From contig CAWUHX010000321.1 in the NCBI GenBank assembly GCA_963922205.1, positions 1-64,000 on the forward strand: a stretch of DNA of 64,000 bases, given 5' to 3'. Source of the stretch: Romanomermis culicivorax. Taxonomy: Eukaryota; Nematoda; Enoplea; Mermithida; Mermithidae. Both the position numbers and the translations under genes were made by a program. The notes beneath the pieces are model-generated. The model was not told where the DNA came from. It worked only from the letters and a program-made list of their open reading frames with translations, and searched no databases. How positions within the stretch are numbered: position 1 is the first letter of the stretch; every line of letters starts with the position of its first letter. Below are positions 33,595 to 45,024 of the stretch, in pieces.

Positions 33595-33812
33595 ATCCTC
33601 TGTCCCAGTATGACCTTCTTGAGTCTTACATTGACCGATTCAAGAACGATGCGGATAACATCCGCTACAAAGTATTGTATCATCAGTCATTTGGCCTCAT
33701 ATCAATGGAAGGTACTACATCAGGCATTCTCTCATTTAATAAGGGAAATTCTGCCTTGGAACCTGCGCAGATGTTTTGTATTGATGAAAATTTGGTCATG
33801 TGCTCTATTTAG
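33595..33812 (+). CDS. Orphan exon, unknown protein
   Basis: Follows a TTGCTTCAG acceptor (33586-33594) and stays open in one frame for 72 codons to a TAG at 33810-33812, starting PLSQYDLLESYIDRFKND. It could be an alternative or additional 3' exon of the lectin/EGF gene: same strand, similar helical character, similar size to the exon ending at 32681. It could also be the end of another gene. No domain recognised. Confidence 0.35.
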
Positions 33813-34111
33813 CTCATGATAATTAAAGGTTTTCTAGAGGCCAATATTCTGCAAGTTGGAGGTTTATGACCCAAAAGCTAAAATAAATTGGGAAAAACGT
33901 TCAATAGACTGGAGGCATGGATTGACTTTTGACATTCTGTCTTACTTTTTTCCAAAATAATTCTCAATTTATGGCCTACTTTCTTGAAATGCTCTTAAAT
34001 GATACAGTTAGAAACAGAGCGTCATTTTAATTTTTAAAATTTTCTGCTGACAGGAAGTAAGGAAAATTTGGTGGAAATTGACCAAGTTTTTGCTAAGCTT
34101 TCATTACTATA

Positions 34112-34352
34112 GTCTGTTTTTTATAAAATGCTTCCAAATACAAAACTGACATAAATCAGTACTGTCGTCAAAATCGTTTACATAAAGTTCTCACTGTAAA
34201 GCTTTTTACTCAAAAAATTTTTAAAGGTGAGGTCAGTATGTACACAAATTTTCAGTCCTATGTGGCATACGGTTTATCAGAAAATCGTGAAAATCTGAAA
34301 TACTACTTGCTTTCCACTTTCATTATCTAGAAGCATTTCAAGAAAAACAGAC
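34112..34352 (+). mobile_element. MITE, AGTCTG family, copy 2
   Basis: A 241-base element nearly matching 13634-13873 along its length, with TA at both edges (34110-34111, 34353-34354) and ends GTCTGTTTTTTATAAAATGC and its imperfect inverse GAAAAACAGAC. Confidence 0.7.
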
Positions 34353-34354
34353 TA

Positions 34355-35215
34355 TAATAATTCCGTCAGACATGAAGTTGATCATTTGAAATCATACTAT
34401 ACTGTGATGACAGTCACTTGATCAATTTTACTTCCCGCATTGGTAAGCGGAATATATGCAAGCAGAAGAAGGTAAAAAACCTGGTCATTTGTGATCTGCA
34501 TGTATCACCATCTTCTTGGCTTTGTGTCCGCAGTTTGGTTTATTCATTTTTGTTTTGGCATTAGTTTGAAGGACGCGGTATGGGACGCTAGGGCCCATGT
34601 TTTGTCATGTATTTTGTTTATTTTGATTCACAGAAAGTAGAAGCTCAAAATAATAGTTAGTCTTTGATTTGAGTTAGTGGTTGAGCTTGAACTTTGGTTG
34701 AAGACGTGAGTAGGCTTGCCTAGCTGACGTGTTCGTGGGTTAAGCCTTTATGAGTTCGAACGTGAGACATTAGTCATGTGTATTTCCTTTGTCTAAACCC
34801 AAAAGTTAAAGCTACACTACCCCAGAGCTTTGTAGAAGTCTTGTTTCTAAATATAATATAATTTCTAAACATAAATATAATATAATTTCAACGAGACCTA
34901 TATGTTGATACCAAATTCGTTGCATTTTGGGAGAAAAATTCCTACTCACATTGAAAAGCAATTATTTTGTTGGATCTGGATGAGGTCAGAGCCAATCCCT
35001 TACCCTGATATATTTTCCTCATTGCTACAATCAATTTACGAAGGGAAGCAGCAGAGTTTGCCTGGCATCTGTTTTTGTTTCGAGGCTCATTTGGATTACT
35101 CACTCATTATAAATTACAGCACTTAGCACTTCATCCTGATTTTATTTCTAAAACTATTGAATTATAAATCATATAATACGTTTAGGTGTAGCTAAGAACG
35201 TCTATTTTCAAATCA
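34355..35215. other. No gene identified
   Basis: AT-rich, with a small duplication of AAATATAATATAATTTC around 34851-34889. No supported feature. Confidence 0.35.
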
Positions 35216-35379
35216 TCAAGGATGCCAAAGTGGCTTGGGTAACTTTTTGCCGTATTCATCTGTAAACGTAGGATGTGGTTTATGAACATTCCCCACAATG
35301 CTGCCAGCTTGAGCATCAATACTTTGCGCGGAAATAATCGTTCCCAAGTCTGTTGGGAAGTTAGCGACATGGTCGATTC
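35216..35379 (-). CDS. Last exon of an unidentified minus-strand gene
   Basis: On the minus strand, after a CATGTTCCAG acceptor at 35380, the frame reads GIDHVANFPTDLGTIISAQS through AGSIVGNVHKPHPTFTDEY and ends PKPLWHP-stop (TGA, 35216-35218). Composition looks like real protein (mixed, no low complexity). I do not recognise the family. Possibly spliced to the membrane exon at 36224-36387. Confidence 0.35.
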
Positions 35380-36223
35380 CTGGAACATGGAGTTTAATAC
35401 ATAAATATGTACTTGATGAGCTGAATGAGATTTTCCTTGCAATATAGATAACGCTGACAGGCAAAAATGTGATATATAATGTGTAGTCCTTGCTCAGGTC
35501 GAGTGATGTCAGCAATATAACTAAAGGGCTAATTAATTTTACATGACTGATTACTGTCGGTCGCTCAAAATACTTTCGTGTAAGTAATAGACAGCACCAT
35601 GCAACAGGTCTCAGTAGACCAAACGCAACTTTCAGTCACAGATGTAACCGAAATGGGTAGACACAGGCTCGTCGTATAAAAGCGTGAAGGGTTTTCCCAA
35701 GTGGATCCCTGCAAGCCTCCGGCGATATACTCACACTACTCCTTGTCCAGTAAAGACAGGAACAATTCAATTTTTGCATAGATAGGATAATAAGTCCTAT
35801 CCTAAGAACATCCCTAACAAATAGGAGTGCTGGCATTGCGGACCATTGATGAGTTTGATGATGAGCCATTAAACGAACTTCATGTGGGAGAATGATGTAG
35901 TGAAGACTAAATTTATTAAACACATACATGATCCATATTTCTTGAAAATGTTTTGAGACGCGCAGTTTCACTTACAGTATAATATGATCGAGTGCTGCTC
36001 ATGGCATAAATAGCTATGGATGTGAAATTTCTTGATGAAAAACTAGAGTAGATAGGCTATCTGATACTAGCTTGGGTGCAACAGGCTTTTTAAGCAGCCG
36101 TTTTTCGAGTCACGCTTGTTATATTACAGGATAGCAAGACGATTTGATTCAAAAAAAAGTTGGAATCGAATCATAATGAGAAGTCACAGTTACAAGTCAC
36201 ATCTTTAGAAGCCTAATTTGTAC

Positions 36224-36387
36224 GTAGTGCTTGAAATTTCAAGTCCCGAAGTTGCAAGTTTCGACGGACTAAGTAAATCTGCCCAGTGGAGAATTTTCAG
36301 AGCATGGCTGGGTGTTGATGTGAATAAAATTATTATCGAGAAAATGGCCAAACAAAATGCCAAAATGGTGAATACAATACAAAACAC
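36224..36387 (-). CDS. Membrane-anchor exon, unidentified minus-strand gene
   Basis: The minus-strand frame carries one strong hydrophobic helix (FCIVFTILAFCLAIFSIIIL) followed by a mixed stretch ending SGLEISSTTY. A possible donor CTAC|GTACAA lies at 36223. It looks like the N-terminal anchor of a type II membrane protein. Start not determined. Linkage to 35216-35379 is an inference from strand and proximity. Confidence 0.3.
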
Positions 36388-36424
36388 AAATTGGATAAAT
36401 AATGCTGGTGCACAAAAATACTAA

Positions 36425-37560
36425 GTCTACCTTCTTTATCGACTTTTTTTATCCACTAAGGTTGGATGATAGAAAAACCATATATAAAGATGCATAGAAA
36501 GATGAGAGACTCATTGACACAAAAAAAGAATGTGGAACAAAAACAAATCATGTCAAATGATACTTTCGTGTGATTTATGCTAATTTTTACATATACCAGA
36601 AAATGAATTTGACCAAAAATGTATGTTAACACAAACCTTACTAAAATATACCCTTACTCAATGAAAACTGGAAGTACTTTCATGACAAAGACTTTTTGTC
36701 AGATGGTCAGACTGATTGACCCTCTGACAATTGGAAAGGCACACGAATCGGATCCAGATTGGGAAGATTTTCAAAAGAATTTTACATGTAATCCAACCAA
36801 ACACATACCAATTTTACCTTGACTACGCGCCCTTAACAGCATTGGTAGCATAATGGTAATGGTGAAAATGACAAAATTCATGTTAGCAAATGATCAATTG
36901 AATAATAATGCAAAAGCGGGGTTCTGCGAACGATGGTGGAGCTAGCTGTGAAAATAAATATAAATATTCGAATAATGCTCGTGAACCAACATCGTATGAC
37001 AGAATCAGATCATCAGCAGATCGTGATTTGTGTATTACCTCACACGATAGGAAATGTTGATGGAAAAAGAAAATGAATCAAAAAATGAATTGATTCGAGA
37101 CCTGCAAATATACAACCGAGTGTACCATGGAACTTGACCTTACAGTAATATCCTTACCACTCTAAATTTTCAAGAATAAATTTCAGGGATTCACTTGAGG
37201 AGAAAGTGCTCATCTAAGACTTCTGTCTCGAAATTTCAAAATGCTTGTTTCCTGATGTTTTAGAACTATGAATACTGTTGTTCACTAGATATCTTGCAAT
37301 GAGACCGCCATTTTTTATTGAAAGTTATCTGATCCAATGCACTCTGATCAAAAAGCAGCTTTTTGGTTCTTTCTAGACATTAGGGTATGAGTGGTCCAAA
37401 AAGATCAAACATGCTCCTCTCAATATACCTTTACAACTGCAACTTGGTGTCTTTCTCTCAAAGCAAAATGTGTCTACAGTCTTTTCTCTGAAAAATCAAA
37501 TAAATGGTTTACAGCACGTTATAATGCAAAAGAATTATCCTTTTTTTCAAGTCTAATGTC
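36425..37560. other. No gene identified
   Basis: AT-rich. A 67-codon plus-strand open stretch at 36619-36822 has a few aspartate/tryptophan-rich phrases but no splice or domain support. Confidence 0.3.
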
Positions 37561-37758
37561 ATTTACATTTACATTTACATTTACATTTACATTTACATTT
37601 ACATTTACATTTACATTTACATTTACATTTACATTTACATTTACATTTACATTTACATTTACATTTACATTTACATTTACATTTACATTTACATTTACAT
37701 TTACATTTACATTTACATTTACATTTACACTTACATTTACATTTTCATTTACATTTAC
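37561..37758 (+). repeat. (ATTTAC)n microsatellite, about 33 units
   Basis: Pure ATTTAC hexamers from 37561 to about 37725, then three slightly imperfect units to 37758. The open frame across it (alternating Thr-Phe) is an artefact. It abuts the broken left end of the repeat element starting at 37759. Confidence 0.95.
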
Positions 37759-38490
37759 AGCTTGAGCTCAAGATAATCTCGAATAAAAAAAGCGACTCGG
37801 TTTGATCTCAAGTTCGGTATAATTTAAATGTCATCAGGATCATAGCCAACTCAATGTCAAGATTATCCCCAACTCGAGCTATTGGATTGCACTAACATTT
37901 TCGAATAATTTTCTTATCTCTAAAGCAAATAAATATAAAAATTACTCCTCACTAGTAAATAATCCCGAAGTGAGTATTGTTTGTGCACTGGAAGAGAATA
38001 ATTTGGACATTGCGATTAACCCAAACTCAGGATCATCAATTTGATCCGGATGTTGAGATTATCCTCATGTTGAGTTAGTGCAACCAACCTCAGGTTTCTT
38101 TATAGATCTGAAAATGAGTATAACATGCCTGCCTCACTATTTTTCTGCTAGTGTGAGAGGCATGAGTTTTGAATCGGTCGGGAGTTAGAAAGCTATTGAT
38201 TTACGATTTCTTTACATTTGAAATCATGTGCATATAATTTTCATATAGAGAGATTTTACTGTAGTTGATGCAATGGGAAGGACAAAATGCACGATGCTGC
38301 AGAATATACTTTTTCACAGACATGGGAAATTTTTTTGAGAAACAATAAAATCCAATATAACGAAAGTGAATTTTTTCCAACTTTTACCCAAAGTCTCAAA
38401 AATCTAGTCCACTTCTTTTTCTAGCTTGGCAACTATCCAAGCTAGTATATTCTTCTTTTTTCTATCCCATCGGAGCATTTTCTAATAAAC
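37759..38490 (+). mobile_element. TA-flanked inverted-repeat element, copy B (left end missing)
   Basis: From AGCTTGAGCTCAAGATAATCTCG it matches 10537 onward of copy A, ending GGAGCATTTTCTAATAAAC|TA at 38490-38492. The left terminal repeat and left third are absent, replaced by the microsatellite. Confidence 0.7.
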
Positions 38491-38492
38491 TA

Positions 38493-39774
38493 TTTATTTA
38501 TTATTCCATCTCGCGCATTAAGCAGAAGAGGCTGCTGATACAGGGACCATTACCAAGGCAGGATCAAGCCTAACTGCACATTTTTGTGGTGAGTTTCAAG
38601 TGTTTTTGTGTTAGCCTGCAGGAAGCATCTGGGGCAACCCTGATTGCCTTTCGATTGCAAGCAATTGGCATTCCAGTTACTAATTAGTGACTGAAAGTTG
38701 TGTTTAGTTCTAGAGAACTGTTGAACTGTGTTTAGCAGAACCAAAAATCACAGGAATTGGCCATCCAACAAATGCAATCTACTGCATATTAGCTGTTATC
38801 AACTTTTTATCCCGTGATTTTGAGCATGTAATTATTCAAGCATGAAAAATATAGCTTTCGAAACTCGTCTGCATCATCTGATTTCGGTGCTAGGTACTTT
38901 TTCAGATTTCTTTCAAGGCATAAACCCGAAAACTATTGTAGCTCCTATAATTCCTATTGTGAAGAAGGTTGAAGAAAAAATGTAATCATTGCTGCGTTAT
39001 TTGAATTCATTCTCCATGCATCAGACTGGTTATTCTCGTTTGCGCGACTCAAAAGATTCACAACTAGAAACTGCACACTGTTTTCTAGATATTCATAGAA
39101 TAGACTTTAAAAAGTAAAGAAATACTTCACCACAGTTGCCTATTGAACTGAGATTCTTTTTTGTAAGACTGTTTTGGATTATCGAGTAGGTATGCAATTT
39201 TGTGTATTGCAAGGATAACGGTAATTCCCGACATTCTCTCGTGCTAGGGTAGGGCGTCAGCCAAGGCAGCTAATCTGGAGGGTGGGGATCGCACATGCAC
39301 GTGGGGGGTTGTGGCGTTTTGACCCTCAGTGGACTCTGATTGACCCCCAGCAGATTCTTTCTGACCCCCAGCAAATTTGACTCCCACAGCAACGATTGAG
39401 AAGATGATAAAGGAAAATGAGCAAGAGAAGAGAAAGTCGTCATAAAAATGGGAATGATTCTGTAGTTTAACTATTTCTCTAAACTAAGCATACTTGATTT
39501 GAAAAAAGTAACATCAAAACTTTAAAAAGTGAAAGAAAATAATTTAATGTATCTGACTAATATACGATGAAGAATGTGCTTCTTGGATGTTAAAAAACTT
39601 TCTAGGAACTTTCTTTTTGTTATCAAAAACCAAAAAAAAATTTGTATTCCACCCCCTGTCCTGTCTGACCCCCAGCAGAATTTCTATGCTGTGCATGTAC
39701 AGTGCAGACCAGAGATGCTCCAAATAATACCGTCGAAATTTGCTGAAACTGGCTGAAATTTGAAGCCGAAAAAA
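38493..39774. other. No gene identified
   Basis: Holds a short cluster of GACCCCCAGCA(G/A)A phrases at 39326-39390 and again at 39667. Otherwise featureless. Confidence 0.35.
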
Positions 39775-40308
39775 TAGCGACAGTCCCACAAAACATGTGT
39801 ATACAGAGGAAACAGATACAGAAGTATGCACAGAAGTACAGAGGTGTGGCTAAGCCCACCGTAGGAAGCAAGCAAGACATGAAAAGCATGCTGTACTAGA
39901 AAAGCATTGAAGGGCGTGACTAAACTAGTGAGAATAGTAAAGCAGGAAGAAGATGGACAGAAGCAAGACCTCCTGCAACGTGCAGGGAGTGGCCAAAAAC
40001 GTCATATTTAAAGAGAAGCAAAGCGTGATTTTATTAATTCGTAGTTCTCAGTTTTTCGGTCTCCGCGTTTTCATTCTATTTGCAAGCTGTTTTATTTGCA
40101 AGCAAGATTTTCCTTTCTTCCGAAGCAGTTGAGGTGTGTTGTAACTCGCCGCCTCGTTCCCATTGTTGTTGTCGTCGACCCCAAAGCAGCCGTCGATTGT
40201 TATTCGTATCGCCCCAATCCATATCGCCCCACCGTATCCTGCGCTGCCTATTGTAACCACTGTCCGTAATTGGATAAAGTAAAGTACTTCTCAAAACTGG
40301 TTGTTACA
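39775..40308 (+). repeat. 5' LTR of the Gag-Env-Pro element, lacking its 5' part
   Basis: Aligns with 48012-48561 along its length (for example GGTGTGGCTAAGCCCACCGT, GGAGTGGCCAAAAACGTC and TTTATTTGCAAGCAAGATTT), with scattered substitutions and a 13-16-base gap. It ends GTTGTTACA at 40308. The first 356 bases of the right LTR have no counterpart here, so this copy is truncated or recombined. It includes a TATA-like CATATTTAAAGAG. Confidence 0.8.
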
Positions 40309-40313
40309 TATTT

Positions 40314-40331
40314 TGGTGACTGTACCATACC
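40314..40331 (+). promoter_or_regulatory. Putative primer-binding site
   Basis: TGGTGACTGTACCATACC begins six bases after the LTR end with TGG, as expected for pairing with a tRNA 3' CCA. The priming tRNA was not identified. Confidence 0.5.
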
Positions 40332-40547
40332 GTTAACCACTGGAACTCCCTGCCCCAATTAGGTGTATTCTTATCTGGGCATCCCGAAGCATTAGATAAT
40401 ACAGTAGTAATCATTTCCTACAGTAAGATATTCATCGGAAGCAAACTGGAAATCCACTCCAAGAAAACATTAAGCGATACATTTTTACAAATACAGCGTG
40501 AAGCAAAAATTGAAGCATTTAAGCAGAAATTCCAGCATAAACCAAGA

Positions 40548-41876
40548 ATGACCCACCAAACGCAAGATCATTTAGGAGAAATCATTAGAGAACAGATAAA
40601 AGATTTATTTTCTGAACATTTGGGTACTCTGCGCAAACAATTGATCTAGAATACAGTGAACCCTACCCTAATTGAAGATCTAAGAACAGCAAACATTCGT
40701 AATAACATGGCAAATAATTTTCACGCAAAACTTACAGTATTCAAGGGCCGCGTGACCCAACATTTTGGTGAATGGAATAAATGATTAGAACAATTCATGG
40801 CACTCCAAGGCATGGAAGATACAGACATACAGTTAAAGTTGGCATGTTTAGAGATTCATTTAGGAGGAGCAGCGTTAGCAAAATTCAAAAGTTTAGCCAA
40901 TTCTGAAAACCCTCCCAACACATATGAGCAGTATAAAATCGCATTGCAGGCCTTTTTCCCAAACAATCGAGATAATGAGCTACATCAACAATTTTCACCC
41001 GAGAGAAAACAAAAATGATCAGAAACAGTAACTGAATTCTTGTTTGATCTAGAACACCTCGCAACCCTCGCCTACCCTAACTTTAACACAGACGCACGAG
41101 AAATGATCATAAAGTTCCTTTTTGTAGAAGGCATGCAAAACGAAATCAGGGAGGCAATTAAGTATAGACGGTTCGCGACCCTAATAGAAATGTCAGACGA
41201 AGCAGCTTACATTGAACAGCAAATCCTTAGAAATGAGCTAAAGTCCAACACCCTCCCATTTATACCCCCAAAACCCAAACCCATCTTTTCCCTAACCAAA
41301 AATACAGACCAACAGGACCTTTTGCATCATTTAGAACAACAAGTAAAAGATTTACAGTTGCAGATCAAACAAAAATCCCAACCCCCACAACAGAGTAACT
41401 ACAACGGTTTCAGTAACAACACTTTCAGCAGGAATAATGCTTACAGGAACAATACTACTCTTAGGCAAACCACATTCTTTCAGTGTGGACAACTCGGACA
41501 CGTAGCTCGCAATTGTAAATCAGTAGGCACCCAAAAACCATGTGAAATTTGTTTTGGTAATAATCACAGTACGCGTGATTGTAAAAGCCGATGCATCCAC
41601 TGCTCCCAAACAGGACATAGATCTGATAACTGCTTTTCAAAACCCTACTCAAATTTTCAATGTTTTCTATGCAAGCAGAGAGGTCATACAAGTAGGTATT
41701 GCCCAAACCAACGGAGTCCTAATATTCAAAATTGCATTGAGTACAGGCAACCCCAACCCCTAATGGACATTGATGACCCTGCATTCTACTCAACATTACG
41801 TGCCATAACTAACGGCCCTCAGACTACTTTAGGAACTATAATGCCCACCACTCACCGCCGTAGTCAAGAGGAATAG
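40548..41876 (+). pseudogene. Gag of the Gag-Env-Pro element, with three internal stops
   Basis: One reading frame from ATG 40548 to TAG 41874-41876, broken by TAG 40647, TGA 40782 and TGA 41016 but by no frameshift. The capsid part (about 40700-41225) has the retrotransposon-Gag pattern and aligns with the Gag at about 58900-59400 (shared phrases around FATLIEMSDEAAYIEQQI and FATLEETIKAACYAESQI). A glutamine/asparagine-rich stretch is followed by four zinc knuckles. Numbers two to four are complete (CEICFGNNHSTRDC, CIHCSQTGHRSDNC, CFLCKQRGHTSRYC). The first has Phe where the leading Cys should be (FFQCGQLGHVARNC). It packages element RNA. The copy is inactive unless the stops are read through. 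Confidence 0.8.
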
Positions 41877-42313
41877 GTCCTCGACCTGGACGTACCTGAT
41901 TGGTGCGCCATGTCACCACCCCCCCCCCCCCCACGCCCGAAGCCGACAAAATCGTAAAATCGCCGCCCACCATCTCGGCAGACTACCAAATCCCGCGAAA
42001 ACAGAACACCAAGTCGCCCGCCACCCCCGATACACCCCCGAAAAAGGGCGGTAACCACTTGTCCCTCCTACACGGCCTCACCCCCAAACTTTACAGATTC
42101 TGCCCCCACCAAACACTATTACCGACCCCCACAAGTAAGCAAATCCAAATCCCATCCCATGACTCAACTTCTAAAGTTTTACAGACTGTTCAGATTACAA
42201 ACCCGCCACCCTCTCAGCTCAAAACCGGAAAACACCAACAACGGCCACGCCGAACCGACTAGAGCGAAAAAACACAATGCCCTGTTGCCTCCAATAAAGC
42301 ATTATATTGGCCG
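41877..42313 (+). other. Proline/threonine-rich spacer between Gag and Env
   Basis: A C-rich stretch with a homopolymer of at least a dozen C at 41918-41932. A 120-codon open frame (41900-42262) encodes Pro/Thr/Lys-rich sequence without a domain. The C-run is a likely slippage point between the Gag frame and the frame of Env-protease. Confidence 0.4.
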
Positions 42314-44014
42314 TTGTATCTTATTTTCATATGCATAATAATCCCCACGTCGTGTAGTGCCCAATTCCAGATCTGTGGAACTTCATTGAGCGGTCACTCC
42401 GTCAGCATACCAAAACTTGTATCATGTATGCCCCCCTCCACAGTAGACAAACCAGTACAGACATTCCGAAAAATCTATATCCCCTCCACTAGGCCTCACA
42501 TAACAGACCCATACAAATGCAGTGTTTGCAAACGGAAAATTTGTACTAATACTGGATTTTTTGGCTCAAAAGGTATTGTTTTCTACCAAACCATAATGCA
42601 AAATCTAACCCCCCATGTTTGTAAGGCAATCATTATAGACAAAGAACACAACAGTCAAAAATTATAAGAAACTCAACCAGGATTTTGGTCAACAAACAAC
42701 TCCCTAAGCGTAGAGTACACATGGTGTTATACAGACCACTGTACGTCGGTCACTAACATCATCATAGAAATAGGACAAATAGCATATTGGAATGGAAAAT
42801 CTATGACAGGTACATTAGGTGACCTGGGGTCATGCAAACCGACATCATGCCATTGTGTAATGGCCAACGGGTCCATTATCTGGAATGAAACAGCATTCGA
42901 AAACTTATGCCCTTTCGAATACAAAAATACACATCCCATAAAACTGACGCAAACCCACATGATAATAGAAGAGCTACAAGGTGCATTCTTCATCAAAAAT
43001 ACACTCTTTTCGAACCCCAACTGCCCAGAAATCCAAGACAGTGTCCTAAAGGAACAGGGCATTGTTGTACAATTAAATAAAAGCACCCCACATAGTAACA
43101 CATTTTTAACCCCAAAAACCAACAGAACTCATACTACACTTTACGATTTTGACAATTTTGAACTGATTAACGCAAAACTAAACTATCTAGCAGATAAAAT
43201 CCAGGAATTCGAGATCCAAAATTTTAAAAACGTCTGGAGTGAATTATGTAGACAGGCACAGCGTCACCCCTATCTAGTATGGCAAATTTTGTGCCTTGAT
43301 GCAACCCTTGGGGCGTGTGCATTCCTACAGCAAACTGACATAATAGCAGAATTCACAGGAGATGCCCTCACCGTCTGGTCCTGTAAGCAGGTAAACGCAT
43401 CTTAAGTCTTTTACAACCATAAAATCAACGAAACATGCTACAAACTTTTATCTATTCTCGTGGGAACCAACCTCATGTTTTCCAACCCAGGAGGAAACGA
43501 CTTGACCCCTTTTTCACAAACCATCGACTGCCATCACCTGCATGTAGCCCTTTACAAACAAATTAATACATGGGTCAGTGAAACAGGATCCCCACATGTC
43601 ACTGATCTACCTTCAGAAATCATCTGCAACCAAAATTTCTCCCTTTTGGATTTTAGCACACCTGCAATTTTTCATGATCAACTCGCAACTATTTCAACCA
43701 ACTTACTCTTTTTGAAACTATACATTTACAAAACTCACACACTTGAAAATGTCATTAACAAACTCATCAATTACACTGCCCAAATGTCTCTTAACTCATA
43801 TACAGTTTACAATATGATCTCAGGCAGTGGCCAAGCAATCAGAAATACCCTCTCTGGTGCTGGTCAAGGCATAGAACATGTAATAACCAGTACTACCCAA
43901 AGCCTCACAGACGGATTAAATAATTTACTCAAAGGACCCCTGCAAATCATTATCAATCTAGCCGTTATCACTATAGTCATTGCGGGCGTCTTTTACTCCT
44001 TTCTCATTCTTTGA
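42314..44014 (+). pseudogene. Envelope-like glycoprotein between gag and protease, degraded
   Basis: One frame of about 567 codons with TAA stops at 42665 and 43403 and TGA at 44012, and no frameshift. It begins with a signal-peptide-like stretch ([14 protein letters not shown]), then a cysteine-rich ectodomain with many N-glycosylation sequons, an invariant-looking phrase CTNTGFFGSKGI shared with the element at 60.4 kb, a glycine/serine-rich amphipathic zone (about 43820-43930) and a C-terminal membrane helix (IIINLAVITIVIAGVFYSFL). This is the layout of a type I viral fusion or attachment glycoprotein. Which viral family it came from is not clear to me. It lies upstream of protease and in the same frame, whereas env normally follows integrase. 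Confidence 0.6.
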
Positions 44015-44098
44015 AAATATTTCCCTTCCCCGAAGCATCATGTTACTAATGAACATGCGTACCAAATACCATCACACAACAGACGTTTACCTGAGATC

Positions 44099-44992
44099 AT
44101 TCCGCTGTCATTTGGCCATGCTCTCTTAGAATTAGCTAATTGTCGTGGGGCACAAAGGCAGCAGAAATACGTCGTTGTCGATATTGATACCCCCAGAACT
44201 CCTGCAATCAAACTCATTAATCAAATTCACCAATCTGGATCAAATAAGCCACCCCAGGATTTGCCTATGAAACATACCTCTCACATTCCAATCACACTTA
44301 AGGGCAAGCTAATTACAAAAGGCATGATTGACACTGGTGCGGTATACTCACTCATTGATTCGCGAATCGCTCAAATCCTACAGCTAGAGATGAAACCCCC
44401 ACTCCTCCAAGCCAAAGCAGCAAATAACCTTCCGATTCACTTTGTAGGAACCACTTTTGTTACAGCAATGGCCCAAACTATCCAGGAAACAATAATGGTC
44501 CATGTCCAAAAAGACTGCACAGCAGGCGTCCTTCTAGGCAAAAACTTTCTCAGTCAATTTTTGGAATACACTATCAACAATCAGAAGTCCCAGGTCAAAT
44601 TTGGCAATGTCATACTACCTTGTGATGGCCTAGAATATAGCCCCCTTTCGACCCGTAATGGAACCTATTTAGATGAGAAACTAGAATTACCACCCCGTAT
44701 TGTCACCGAATTTACTGTCCGCTTGCCCAAATCGTACCTACAAGTTAAACAGCTTGAATTCACTCCAAAACCCAAACACAATACCAAAGTTCATTTTGCA
44801 GCTTGTGTCTCTGAAAACCAAAACAGTCGCGTACTCATATCAGTCTTAAACACACAAGACACAATCCAAACTCTTTACCCTGGAACATGCATCGGTACAG
44901 TCTCATGTTACATCCCAAAACAAGATGCTTCCACTAAAGTAACCCCGCGACGCAAAACCAGCCAAACCCTTTTGATACATTTACATGGTTAA
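44099..44992 (+). CDS. Aspartic protease (retropepsin) region, with relic of an upstream repeat
   Basis: Same frame as Env, open from 44015 to TAA 44990. The catalytic triad is in GMIDTGAVYSLIDSRI (Asp codon at 44330) and the C-terminal flap-side motif is GVLLGKNFLSQF (about 44524-44560). 44173-44220 encodes YVVVDIDTPRTPAI, which aligns with FVVLVDAKETPAFL just before the first DTG at 62208 in the 53.6-kb element, so a lost upstream protease copy is probable. The protease would process the polyprotein. The retropepsin is complete here, but the element as a whole is decayed. Confidence 0.7.
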   Translation: MPLSFGHALLELANCRGAQRQQKYVVVDIDTPRTPAIKLINQIHQSGSNKPPQDLPMKHTSHIPITLKGKLITKGMIDTGAVYSLIDSRIAQILQLEMKPPLLQAKAANNLPIHFVGTTFVTAMAQTIQETIMVHVQKDCTAGVLLGKNFLSQFLEYTINNQKSQVKFGNVILPCDGLEYSPLSTRNGTYLDEKLELPPRIVTEFTVRLPKSYLQVKQLEFTPKPKHNTKVHFAACVSENQNSRVLISVLNTQDTIQTLYPGTCIGTVSCYIPKQDASTKVTPRRKTSQTLLIHLHG

Positions 44993-45024
44993 AAGAAAAC
45001 AACAATTTAACCTCAAGTAACCTC

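Noticed and set aside
36619..36822. 67-codon plus-strand frame
   Set aside because: Reasonable composition but no supporting splice site or domain; not listed as a gene.
37391..37765. 124-codon frame encoding alternating Thr-Phe
   Set aside because: Translation of the (ATTTAC)n microsatellite.
41918..41932. Poly-C run as a programmed frameshift site
   Set aside because: It lies between Gag and Env where a frame change is needed, but long homopolymers also arise by mutation or sequencing error, and the Gag stop precedes it at 41874.
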